Assembly: GCA_025355105.1 (NCBI GenBank)
Contig: JANYAE010000069.1
Coordinates: 1-56,813 of the forward strand
Origin: Pseudomonadota bacterium
Lineage (GTDB): Bacteria > Pseudomonadota > Gammaproteobacteria > Steroidobacterales > Steroidobacteraceae
DNA: 56,813 nucleotides
Direction: 5' to 3'
How positions within the stretch are numbered: position 1 is the stretch's first letter; every line of letters starts with the position of its first letter. The translations under genes were made by a program, and so were the position numbers. The notes under the pieces were generated by a model, which saw only the letters and a program-made list of their open reading frames with translations, made no database searches and was not told the origin of the DNA. Shown one piece after another: positions 1 through 7,989 of the stretch.

Positions 1-1276
1 TCGTGCAGCGGCGGGCGGCGCGCGCCGCGCGCCGTGCGGTACTGATAGTAGGGCCAGTGCATCGCGTACAGCAGGCCGAGCGTCTCGACCGTGCGGTCGT
101 GCAGGTAGCGGCGGTTTCCCTGGAACGGCATCACGCGGCGGACGTCGACGTCGCAGAGGTCCAGCGGCGGGCGCCGGTCGACGATCCACTGCGCGAGCAC
201 CTTGCCCGCGCCGCCGCTCGCCGCGATGCCGACCGAGTTGAAGCCGGTCGCGACGAACAGGTTGCCGACCTCCGGGGTCTCGCCGACGTAGTAGCGGTCG
301 TCCGGCGTGAAGCTCTCTGGGCCGTTGAAGAACAGCTGGATGCCCGCATCGGCAAGCGCCGGCACGCGCCGCACCGCCGCCTCGAGTATCGGCTCGAAGT
401 GCTCGTGGTCCTCCGGCAGCGTGTCGAAGCAGAACTCGTCCGGGATGCCGGCCATGCCCCATGGCTTCGCGACCGGCTCGAAGCAGCCCATCAGGATCTT
501 GCCGGCATCCTCCTTGTAGTAGGCGCACTCGTCCTGCACGCGCAGCACCGGCAGGTTGCGCGGGATCCCGGCGATCGGCTCGGTGACGATGTAGAAGTGC
601 TCGGCGGCGTGCAGCGGCAGCGCCGCGCCGGCCTGGGCGGCGAGCCGGTGCGACCACATTCCGCCGCACAGCACGACCGTGTCCGCAAGGATCGCACCGT
701 CCGCAGTCTCGACGCCGATCGCCCGGCCCTTCTCGACCAGGATCCGCGTGGCGCGCGTGTTCTCGAAGATCCGCGCGCCGCGCTGTTTCGCGCCCTTGGC
801 GAGCGCGTGGGTCGTGTCGATCGGGTTCGTCTGGCCGTCCTTCGGCAGGAAGATGCCGCCGACGATGTCGCCGACCTCGAGCAACGGCCAGCGCTCTTTG
901 ATCGCGCCCGGGGTCAGCAGCTCGATCGCGAGACCGAAGGTCTTGCCATCGACGCGCCGCGGTACAGCTCCTCGAGGCGCTGCGGGGTCTTGGCGACGCT
1001 GATGGAGCCGTTCTGCTTAAAGCCGGTCGCCTGGCCGGTCTCGGCCTCGAGCGAGTGAAACAAGTCCGCCGTGTACTTGGCCAGCTCGGTCAGATTGCGC
1101 GTCGCGCGGAGCTGGCCGACCAAGCCCGCGGCATGCCAGGTGGTGCCGCAGGTCAGCTGCCTGCGCTCAAGCAGCACGACGTCGGTGACGCCGATCTTGG
1201 TCAGGTGATAGGCCACCGAGCAGCCGGCGATGCCGCCGCCGACGATGACCACGCTTGCACGACTGGGGACTGACAT
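1..1276 (-). pseudogene. Dimethylglycine/sarcosine dehydrogenase-like FAD oxidoreductase, frameshifted and partial
   Basis: The protein opens with a Rossmann FAD motif (GGGIAGCSVAYHL, about residues 11-23) followed by a typical dimethylglycine/sarcosine dehydrogenase sequence. Such enzymes oxidatively demethylate N-methyl amines, pass electrons from FAD and feed formaldehyde-level carbon to tetrahydrofolate. The ATG at 1276 is preceded by AAGGA. The reading frame breaks near 942-945. Upstream it reads ...YRGASMARPSVSRSSC-stop, whereas restoring one base there gives ...GASMAKTFGLAIELLTPG and a frame that stays open to position 1. The break is either a real one-base deletion or a sequence error. 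The C-terminal folate (GcvT-like) domain expected in this family would lie outside the window. It starts 31 bases after the XRE-cupin regulator and is probably co-transcribed with it. Confidence 0.82.
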
Positions 1277-1307
1277 CCGGTAGGTCCTTGGCGATGGGGC
1301 GAGGCAA

Positions 1308-1961
1308 TCAGTAACGCGGCGGGGCGACGACCCACAGCGAGACCGACGTGACGAGGCCGGGATTGCGCGCGCTGAACGATTCGCCGCGGCCAATGCGGAA
1401 GCTGTCGCCCGCGCGCAGTTGGAAGCGCTTGGCGCCGAGGTGCAGCTCGAGTTCGCCCTCGATGACGTAGCCGGACTGCTCGGCCATCCGTGAGACCTGT
1501 TCGTCACCGCTGCGCGCGCCGGGCGCGAAGGTCGACAGGATGAGCTCGGCTTCGCCGCTCAGAGTCGGCGACAGCAGCTCCTCCTCGATGCCGGTCCCGG
1601 GGAAGTTGAGCCGGCGGCGGTGTTCGCGGCGCACGACGTGGCCATGCTCGGCCGGCACGCTCGGATCGTAGCCCTGGAAGAACCAGCTGATCTGGACGCC
1701 GAGCGCCTCGCTGATCGCCTTCAGCGTCGAGATCGAAATCTCCGAGCGGCCGCGCTCGATCTGGCTGACGTAGCCGATTGACTTGCCGACGGCCGCCGCG
1801 AGTGCCGCGAGGCTCATGCGGCGTGCCTCGCGCAGGTCGCGGATCTGGCTACCGAGCGGACTCGGGGCGGTCGCCGGCGCGGCGCCACGGCGTCCGGCGG
1901 GGCCGCGGGGCTTCGCCGCCGGGAGCCGGCCGCGCGCGCGCACTGTGGTCTTGCCGATCAC
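1308..1961 (-). CDS. XRE-family transcriptional regulator with cupin domain
   Basis: This 217-residue protein has an N-terminal basic tail, an XRE helix-turn-helix at about residues 38-92 (IRDLREARRMSLAALA... through IGYVSQIERGRSEIS) and a small cupin at about 140-195 (GYVIEGELELHLGAKRF, LRAGDSFRIG). XRE-cupin proteins are usually cytoplasmic sensors of a small catabolic substrate that repress or activate the next catabolic gene. The downstream FAD dehydrogenase, 31 bases away, is the obvious target. The start used is GTG, with only a weak ribosome site. The promoter would sit in the gap to the dipeptidase, which contains a strong inverted repeat. The ligand cannot be read from the sequence. 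Confidence 0.9.
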   Translation of the reverse strand: MIGKTTVRARGRLPAAKPRGPAGRRGAAPATAPSPLGSQIRDLREARRMSLAALAAAVGKSIGYVSQIERGRSEISISTLKAISEALGVQISWFFQGYDPSVPAEHGHVVRREHRRRLNFPGTGIEEELLSPTLSGEAELILSTFAPGARSGDEQVSRMAEQSGYVIEGELELHLGAKRFQLRAGDSFRIGRGESFSARNPGLVTSVSLWVVAPPRY

Positions 1962-2027
1962 CCGGATGCCTGCCGTCCGCCCCCAAAACGTTCACGAATA
2001 TAGCCGAAGCGGGCCGGATATTCACCA

Positions 2028-2056
2028 GCGTGAAAATTCAGGGCATATTTTCACGC
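2028..2056. promoter_or_regulatory. Perfect 10-bp inverted repeat, candidate operator of the XRE-cupin gene
   Basis: GCGTGAAAAT (2028-2037) and ATTTTCACGC (2047-2056) form a perfect inverted repeat around a 9-base AT-containing spacer, 67 bases upstream of the regulator's start. A second, shorter pair (GAATAT near 2007, ATATTC near 2018) lies between it and the gene. The low GC of this spot contrasts with its surroundings. A run of T is lacking, so it is a poor terminator for the dipeptidase gene. An operator for the autoregulated XRE protein is the best reading. Confidence 0.5.
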
Positions 2057-2086
2057 CCGACAGCCGGCCGCGGACGCCGTCCGGCC

Positions 2087-3382
2087 TCAGGCCGGTTTCA
2101 CGCCCTCGGTGATCAGCGGCGCTTCGCTGCGCTGCAGCTCGGCCGCGACCTGCTCCATGCGCCGCATGGCCCGCAGGTGATTGCGCCCGGCGATCTGGAG
2201 CACGTCCTGGTCCGTGTAGCCGCGGCGCAGCAGCTCGGCGAACAGGTGCGGATAGCGTGTGACGTCGCCGAGACCGGTGGCCATCTCGGCGGCATCCGCC
2301 TTGTAGAAATCGGCACCGATGCCGATGTGGTCGATGCCGGCCACGCGGCGGATATGGTCGATGTGGTCGGCGACTTCGGCGATGCCGGCGCGCGGCGGCC
2401 CCTGCGCCTGTTCCCAGGCGGCGATCGCTTTCTCGATCGCCGCCTCGCTCGCGAGCTGCTCGCGGCGTTCGCGCAGCGCCGCAGCGCGCCGTTCCATCCA
2501 GGCCTGGCCGTCCGGCGATACGAACGGGCGAATGAAGTTCACGTGGACCACGCCGCCGTTGTCGCGGACGAGGCGCAGCACGTCGTCCGGGACGTTGCGC
2601 GGGTGCGGATTGATGGCGTAGGCGTTGGAGTGCGAGAAGATCACGGGCGCGCGGCTGACCCGCAGCGCGTCGCGCATCGTGTCGGGACTGACGTGGGACA
2701 AGTCCGCGAACAGGCCGAGCCGATTCATCTCCCGCACCAGCTGCCGGCCGAACTCGGTCAGCCCGTAGTGCTCGGCACGGTCGGTCGCGGCGTCCGCCCA
2801 GTCGATGTTGTCCCAGTGGGTCAGCGTCAGGTAGCGCGCGCCGAGCTCATGGAAGATCCGCAGCGTCGCCGGCGAGTTCTCGACCATGTGGCCGCCTTCG
2901 ACGCCGATCAGGCAGGCGATCCGCCCTGCCCGGTGGATACGCTCAATGTCGGTCGCGGTGCGCGCCTGCTCGAATCCGCTCTGGCGCATCAGGCGTAGCG
3001 CCACGTCGAACTCGCGCAGCGCCTCGTGCAGCGCGACGTGCATCTTCTGGGTTGCCGACTCGACGAACACCGACCAGTACTGCGCGCCGACGCGGCCGGC
3101 GCGCAATGCCGGGACATCGGCGCACAGCGTCGGCTGCGGAATCCCGAGATCGACGCCGCTCAGGTCGCCGCCATGGAGTTCGAGCAGCATCGACGGCAGG
3201 TCGTTGTGGGTGTCGATGAACGGCGCCTGCGCGAGCAGCGCCTCAGAGCGGCGCAGCAGCGCCGAGTCGTCGCCGGCCGGGCGTGCCGCGTCAGGCGCGG
3301 CCGCTGCCAGCGCGCTGAGCGGGTTGCCGAGTGCGGCCGCCGCCAGCGCGGTCTGGGCGAGGAAGGTGCGTCGGCTGGTCAC
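2087..3382 (-). CDS. Exported membrane dipeptidase (peptidase family M19)
   Basis: The 431-residue product carries a twin-arginine signal (TSRRTFLAQTALAAAALG) followed by an M19/renal-dipeptidase barrel. The zinc-site motif FIDTHNDLP is near residues 55-63, and GVEGGHMVEN, LTLTHWDNIDWAD, LFADLSHVS and VIFSHSNA follow at family spacing. The C-terminal IGADFYKAD segment is also typical. M19 enzymes hydrolyse dipeptides, often with a D- or dehydro-residue at the second position, and a Tat signal places this one in the periplasm. GTG at 3382 is chosen because AGGAGG lies five bases upstream and the signal peptide begins there. The much longer open frame upstream is an antisense shadow. It is convergent toward the XRE-cupin gene and divergent from the quinone-oxidoreductase-like gene. 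Confidence 0.92.
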   Translation of the reverse strand: MTSRRTFLAQTALAAAALGNPLSALAAAAPDAARPAGDDSALLRRSEALLAQAPFIDTHNDLPSMLLELHGGDLSGVDLGIPQPTLCADVPALRAGRVGAQYWSVFVESATQKMHVALHEALREFDVALRLMRQSGFEQARTATDIERIHRAGRIACLIGVEGGHMVENSPATLRIFHELGARYLTLTHWDNIDWADAATDRAEHYGLTEFGRQLVREMNRLGLFADLSHVSPDTMRDALRVSRAPVIFSHSNAYAINPHPRNVPDDVLRLVRDNGGVVHVNFIRPFVSPDGQAWMERRAAALRERREQLASEAAIEKAIAAWEQAQGPPRAGIAEVADHIDHIRRVAGIDHIGIGADFYKADAAEMATGLGDVTRYPHLFAELLRRGYTDQDVLQIAGRNHLRAMRRMEQVAAELQRSEAPLITEGVKPA

Positions 3383-3574
3383 GGTGGCCTCCTGGGCGCA
3401 ACGGGCGGAGTCTACCGACTCCGGCGTCACCTGCCCGGATCGGCGGTCACGCGCGGTGCGGTCACGGCGCCGGACCGCCTCGCGCACCGCGGCGTCGGCC
3501 GCCGTGGACCCGGACGCGTGGCCGCGCGTCGGCGACAATGGACTTGGCCACCTGCCGGATCTGAGGATGCCCCG

Positions 3575-4645
3575 ATGCTGCCCCGTCTGATGTGCGCGAT
3601 CTGGCTGAAAGGCCACGGCGGCTTCGAGCAACTGGAGTATCGCGACGACGTGCCGGTACCCCGGCCTGCCGCCGGCGAGGTGCTGCTGCGGGTGCGCGCG
3701 GCCGGCGTCAACAATACCGACATCAACCTTCGGACCGGCTGGTACTCCAAGGCGGTCAACGAGGCGACGGGCGCCGGGCACGCCACGGCGCGCGCCGAGG
3801 ACGCCGGCTGGACCGGCTCCGCATTGGCGTTCCCGCGCATCCAGGGCGCGGATGCCTGCGGCGAGATCGTCGCGGTCGGCGCCGGCGTTGCCGCGGCGCG
3901 GGTCGGCGAGCGGGTGCTCGTCGATCCGATGCTGCGCCTGCCGGGCTGCGGCTCGCTCGCCGCGACCCGCTACTTCGGCTCCGACTGCGACGGCGCCTTC
4001 GCCGAGTACGTTGCCTTGCCCGCCGGCAACGCGCGGCGCATCGCCAGCCCGCTCTCGGATGCGGAGCTGGCCTCGTTCCCGTGCTCGTATTCCGCGGCCG
4101 AGAACCTGCTGACGCGCGCCGCCGTCGCCGCCGGTGAGACCGTGCTCGTCACCGGCGCCTCGGGCGGTGTGGGATCCGCCGCGGTGCAGCTCGCGCGGCG
4201 CCGTGGCGCGCGCGTGCTCGCGCTCGCAAGTCCGGCGAAGGCCGCGGCAGTCGCCGCGCTCGGCGCCGAGCGCGTGCTGGACCGGGACGCAGCGCTGGTC
4301 GCGGCGCTCGGTGACGAGTCGGTGGACGTGGTCATCGACGTGGTCGGCGGCCGGCAGTTCCCGCAGCTGCTCGCGGTGCTGCGTCGCGGCGGCCGCTACG
4401 CGGTGGCAGGGGCGATCGCCGGGCCGGTGGTCGAGCTCGACCTGCGCACGCTGTATCTCAAGGACCTGCGGCTGCTCGGCTGCACGATCCTCGAGCCCGG
4501 CGTCTTCGACCGGCTGGTCGCCTACATCGAGCGCGGCGAGCTCCGCGCCGTCGTCAGCGCCACCTATCCGCTGGCGGAGATCGCGGCGGCGCAACGCGAC
4601 TTCCTGGCCAAGGCGCACGTCGGCAAGATCGTGCTCGTCCCCTGA
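3575..4645 (+). CDS. NADPH:quinone oxidoreductase / zinc-type alcohol dehydrogenase-like protein (MDR superfamily)
   Basis: This 356-residue medium-chain dehydrogenase/reductase has a GroES-like N-terminal half (PAAGEVLLRVRAAGVNNTDINLRTG) and a Rossmann domain with TGASGGVGSAAVQLARRRGA, which binds NADP(H). The classical catalytic zinc Cys-His pattern of alcohol dehydrogenases is not evident, so a quinone-reductase or enoyl-reductase-like role is more likely than alcohol oxidation. The ATG at 3575 has TGAGGA about seven bases upstream. A second in-frame ATG at 3590 is possible. It shares a 190-base divergent promoter region with the dipeptidase and ends one base before the convergent folD stop. 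The physiological substrate is unknown. Confidence 0.88.
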   Translation: MLPRLMCAIWLKGHGGFEQLEYRDDVPVPRPAAGEVLLRVRAAGVNNTDINLRTGWYSKAVNEATGAGHATARAEDAGWTGSALAFPRIQGADACGEIVAVGAGVAAARVGERVLVDPMLRLPGCGSLAATRYFGSDCDGAFAEYVALPAGNARRIASPLSDAELASFPCSYSAAENLLTRAAVAAGETVLVTGASGGVGSAAVQLARRRGARVLALASPAKAAAVAALGAERVLDRDAALVAALGDESVDVVIDVVGGRQFPQLLAVLRRGGRYAVAGAIAGPVVELDLRTLYLKDLRLLGCTILEPGVFDRLVAYIERGELRAVVSATYPLAEIAAAQRDFLAKAHVGKIVLVP

Positions 4646-4646
4646 A

Positions 4647-5537
4647 TCAGGCGCCGTCGAGCGCGGCGTCGTCGCCGTGGTGCACACCGACGCTGCGCTC
4701 GGCCGAGCGCAGGGTGTTGTAGAGCAGCATGGTCACGGTCATCGGCCCGACTCCGCCTGGCACCGGCGAGATCAGCGAGGCCTTTTCCTTGACCCCCTCG
4801 AAGTCAACATCGCCGACGATGCGGCCGTCCGGCAGCCGGTTGATGCCGACGTCGATGACCACCGCGCCGGTCTTGACCATCTGCGGCACGATCAGGTTCG
4901 GAACGCCGGCGGCCACTACCAGGATGTCCGCAAGCAACGTGAAGATCGCGAGGTCGCGCGTCAGCTTGTGGCAGATGCAGACCGTCGCGTCCTTCTGCAT
5001 CAGCATCATCGCCGTCGGTTTGCCGACGATGTTGCTCGCGCCGACCACGACGACGTTGCGGCCGGCGATCTCGACGCGCTCGTGCTCAAGCAGCTTCTGC
5101 ACACCGTAAGGCGTGCACGGCGGAAACACCGTGGAGCCCGTCAGGAGGCCGCCGACGTTGTAGAGGTGGAAGCCGTCGACATCCTTGTCGGCCGAGATGC
5201 GCTCCAGCACCCGCGGCATGGCGATGTGTGGCGGCAGCGGCAGCTGCACCAGCACACCGTGCACCGTCGGATCGGCGTTCAGCCGATCGATCTCGGCGAG
5301 CAGCGTCGACTCCGCCACGTCGCCCGGCAGCTCGATCCGCTCGGAACGGATGCCGACTTCCTCGCAGGCGCGCACCTTGTTGCTGACGTAGAGGCGCGAG
5401 GCGGGGTTACTGCCAACGAGAATGACCGCGAGGCCAGGCTGCAGGCCATGCGAGGCGACGAGCCGGCGCACCCGGCCCTGGTACTCGCCGCGGAGCTTCC
5501 TCGCGACCGACTTGCCGTCAATGATTCGCGCCGTCAT
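4647..5537 (-). CDS. folD: Bifunctional methylenetetrahydrofolate dehydrogenase / methenyltetrahydrofolate cyclohydrolase FolD
   Basis: The 296-residue protein matches FolD throughout. It has the Lys-containing active-site segment YVSNKVRACEEVGI, VQLPLPPHI, the DVDGFH loop, the GASNIVGKPTA nucleotide site and the C-terminal PGGVGPMTVTMLL signature. FolD interconverts 5,10-methylene- and 10-formyl-tetrahydrofolate in the cytoplasm, with NADP(+). The ATG at 5537 lies about 35 bases downstream of a TAGAAT -10 box. An MttB-type methyltransferase lies upstream in the same orientation and demethylase genes lie on both sides. In this setting FolD would oxidise the C1 units released by demethylation, although it is also a housekeeping enzyme. 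Confidence 0.97.
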   Translation of the reverse strand: MTARIIDGKSVARKLRGEYQGRVRRLVASHGLQPGLAVILVGSNPASRLYVSNKVRACEEVGIRSERIELPGDVAESTLLAEIDRLNADPTVHGVLVQLPLPPHIAMPRVLERISADKDVDGFHLYNVGGLLTGSTVFPPCTPYGVQKLLEHERVEIAGRNVVVVGASNIVGKPTAMMLMQKDATVCICHKLTRDLAIFTLLADILVVAAGVPNLIVPQMVKTGAVVIDVGINRLPDGRIVGDVDFEGVKEKASLISPVPGGVGPMTVTMLLYNTLRSAERSVGVHHGDDAALDGA

Positions 5538-5571
5538 CGTCGCTGCCGCCCGCACCGAAAAAGGGGCGCGC

Positions 5572-5577
5572 ATTCTA
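5572..5577 (-). promoter_or_regulatory. Candidate -10 box for folD
   Basis: On the minus strand the sequence reads GCTAGAATGCG, giving TAGAAT about 35 bases before the folD ATG. No convincing -35 hexamer was found at 16-18 bases, so the call rests on the -10 match and on similar boxes elsewhere in the window. Confidence 0.4.
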
Positions 5578-5656
5578 GCGTCCGTGCGGCCGCGAAACAC
5601 ACCCTTTTCGGCGCCCTCACGCACCGCCACGGCGGCGCGGCGGAGCGCCGGAGCTG

Positions 5657-7264
5657 CTAGGCGCGCTTGCCCTGCAGGTCGACGACCTTGGCCGCCGGCG
5701 CGCCGCCGCCGCCCGGCAGCATGCCGGCGCGCGGCAGCTTGACCGGAAAGCGCGCACGGATCTGCTGATCGACGGCCTCGGAGACGTGGGTCGGGTAGTG
5801 CGTCGCGAGAATGTCGCGGACCTTCTTCGCGGCCCGGCCGACGACGTCCAGCGAGCCCTGCTCGGCCCACTCGGTCGGGCTCTTGCGGTCACCTACCGCC
5901 GGATACAAGTAGTCGGTCTGCATCAGCTGCAAGGTCTGGTCGGACCCGAGGAAATGCCCCGGTCCGTTCAGGCACACATCCTTGATCGTCTCGAAGGACA
6001 GCTTCTCTTCCGAGACGTCGATGCCGCGGATCGTGCGCTGCGCGGCGCCGATGATGTCATTGTCGATGATCAGGCTCTCGAGCGAGTAGCCAAGCAGGCT
6101 CGCGTGCATGCCGGCCGACTCGTAGATCAGGTTGGCGCCGGCGTTGCCGACCAGCGCGTGGTTGAGCGCCTTCTCGGCGCCTGCCTGGCCGTCGGCGATC
6201 TTGGAATCGGTCATGCCGGAGGCCGTGCCACCGGTCAGGTCGTAGAAGTGCGCCATCTGGCCGGCCGCGGCCGACAGCAACGCCTGCTCGGGGCTGCCGC
6301 CGGACATCGCGCCGGTACGCAGATCCGAGACGAAGCACCAGGTGCCGAATATCGCGGGGTGACCGGGCTTGATCGCGTTGACATAGACGAGCCCGGCGAG
6401 GCACTCCGCCACCTCCTGGGCCAGCGCCCCGGCCAGCGCCGCCGGCGCGGTCGCGCCGGCCTGACCGGCCGACAGCAGCAGCACCGGCATGCCGCCGCGC
6501 ACCGCGACCTCAAGGCACTTGCAGGCGTCGGCCGCGAACTTCATCGGTGGCACGACGAAGCAATTCGACTGGCTGACGAACGGCCGCTCGCGCCACTTGT
6601 CCTCGCCGCCGGCGATCACGTGCAGCATCTCGAGCGACGCCGTGACGTGCTCCGGCTGCACCCAGCTGCTGCCGACGTGCTTGGTCGTGCTCGAAACTGC
6701 CGCGTAGCAGGTGTTGAAGTCCATCTCGAAGGGATCGGGAATGTCGCGCGGCACGACGGCACGCTGGAAGAAGTGGATGTGCTCCATGACATCGACGATG
6801 CGGCCGACGTCGTAGAGGTCCTGGATCTTCGATTCCCGGTAGCTGCCGTCGGCGTTGACCATGTTGACGGCCGCGCCGGCAGTGCCGAAGTAGGTCTGCT
6901 TGCCCCACGGCTCGAGATCGAAGCGCGGGTTCTGCGCGTGCAGCACGAAGTGCCGTCCGGCCTTGGCCAGCGTTGTCTCGACGAGCGCCTGCGGAAACAG
7001 CAGGCGGCCCCGGTCGCTGACCGTGCAACCGGCCTGGGTCAGGAGTTCGACGCCGGACGGCGGCGCGTCGGCGAGGCCGACCTCGGCGAGCAGGCGCAAC
7101 GCCGTGCGGTGAATCGCGAGGACGTCGGCCTCGCTCAGCGGGCGATAGCGGCCGCTCGGCAGTCCTGGCCAGACCGGACGCAGGTTGTCGGGCAGCGGCC
7201 CTGCACGCAGTGCCCGCCGGGCCTCACGTCCAGAACGTCGGGCCTTGTTCTCGCACTCGCTCAC
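5657..7264 (-). CDS. MttB-family (trimethylamine/glycine-betaine type) corrinoid methyltransferase, non-pyrrolysine
   Basis: The 535-residue protein is a full-length MttB-family TIM barrel. Recognisable stretches include FGTAGAAVNMVN, SSTTKHVGSSWVQPEHV, SGGSPEQALLSAAAGQMAHFYDL, TDSKIADGQAG and the C-terminal GPGHFLGSDQTLQ. Family members transfer a methyl group from methylated amines such as trimethylamine or glycine betaine to a cobalamin-binding protein. The gene has no in-frame amber codon, so it belongs to the large pyrrolysine-free group whose known members act on betaines rather than trimethylamine. The start is GTG with GGAG seven bases upstream. No corrinoid protein or reductive activase is next to it. 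Substrate assignment is therefore only by family; the neighbouring folD is consistent with C1 assimilation. Confidence 0.88.
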   Translation of the reverse strand: MSECENKARRSGREARRALRAGPLPDNLRPVWPGLPSGRYRPLSEADVLAIHRTALRLLAEVGLADAPPSGVELLTQAGCTVSDRGRLLFPQALVETTLAKAGRHFVLHAQNPRFDLEPWGKQTYFGTAGAAVNMVNADGSYRESKIQDLYDVGRIVDVMEHIHFFQRAVVPRDIPDPFEMDFNTCYAAVSSTTKHVGSSWVQPEHVTASLEMLHVIAGGEDKWRERPFVSQSNCFVVPPMKFAADACKCLEVAVRGGMPVLLLSAGQAGATAPAALAGALAQEVAECLAGLVYVNAIKPGHPAIFGTWCFVSDLRTGAMSGGSPEQALLSAAAGQMAHFYDLTGGTASGMTDSKIADGQAGAEKALNHALVGNAGANLIYESAGMHASLLGYSLESLIIDNDIIGAAQRTIRGIDVSEEKLSFETIKDVCLNGPGHFLGSDQTLQLMQTDYLYPAVGDRKSPTEWAEQGSLDVVGRAAKKVRDILATHYPTHVSEAVDQQIRARFPVKLPRAGMLPGGGGAPAAKVVDLQGKRA

Positions 7265-7989
7265 GATGTTGCTCCAGTGATCAGGGGTGCTCAGCCGGCT
7301 GCCCGGGGAAACGCAGCGGGCAGGCCGCGTTCGGCGGCCACCGGGCCGCAGAACGCTCGGGTCGTCAGGGCAGCCGGACGGTCAGTCATCGGTGAGCGTG
7401 GCACGCCGTTACCCCGGCCGCCGCAGAGATTTTCTACCAATCGGAAAAATTTGCCATCGTCCGCCGCGAGGTCACCCCGAGGACGGCCGCCGATCGGCAG
7501 CTGAGCGCGCACACGACTGCCGCGGGAGTTTTGCAGCGCAAGATATATAAGGGCTGACGCGCGTCGATGAGCCACGATTCTGGCCCTCGCCTGCTGTGCC
7601 TGCCTACCAATGTCTTTTTGAGATGCCCGCGATCCAATTTCTCCGCTTGGAGTCAACGGGCAATTGTGGAAGTCTCGGCCCGGCAGGGGCGAACGACGGC
7701 CGCCGTCGCCGTCTCGGAGGGCGTGCGGACTGTCGGCCGGAAGTCGAACCCCGACAGGTGTTGCGCGTACGCTACTTCCAAAGTTCCGACGCGATGCGGT
7801 ACGGTACGGACCTAAACGGGGAAAATCGTCTGAAAAACGATTTCTACCGATGTCGACAAAGAATGCTATTTGCGGGGAAGCAACTTTTGCGCACACTCCG
7901 ATTGAAGGGCCGTTTAACGCACTGAGCGACCGTTCAATAAGCGCTTTCTGATTGATCAGGGACCATTCATCCACGTGGGGGATCGAAGC
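7265..7989. other. Long non-coding divergent promoter region
   Basis: This stretch of about 725 bases separates the divergent MttB-type gene and TonB receptor and contains no credible gene. Its right half is clearly less GC-rich than the rest of the window. AGATATATAAG near 7542 resembles a -10 region. AAATCGT (7823-7829) and ACGATTT (7837-7843) form a 7-bp inverted repeat. GATTTTCTACC near 7429 and GATTTCTACC near 7839 are near-copies. I looked for a cobalamin riboswitch box because cobalamin-linked genes flank it and did not recognise one. Confidence 0.5.

Noticed and set aside
2028..2056. Rho-independent terminator for the dipeptidase gene
   Set aside because: The dyad is perfect, but no run of T follows on the minus strand and the stem is AT-rich, so an operator is the better explanation.
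3383..4687. Minus-strand extension of the dipeptidase frame to more than 860 residues
   Set aside because: The extension covers the opposite strand of the quinone-oxidoreductase gene and part of folD, has no family features and results from GC-rich third positions. The true start is GTG 3382 with a strong ribosome site.
7265..7989. Cobalamin riboswitch before the TonB receptor or MttB-type gene
   Set aside because: The conserved B12 box and flanking helices could not be recognised on either strand; a covariance search would be needed to claim it.
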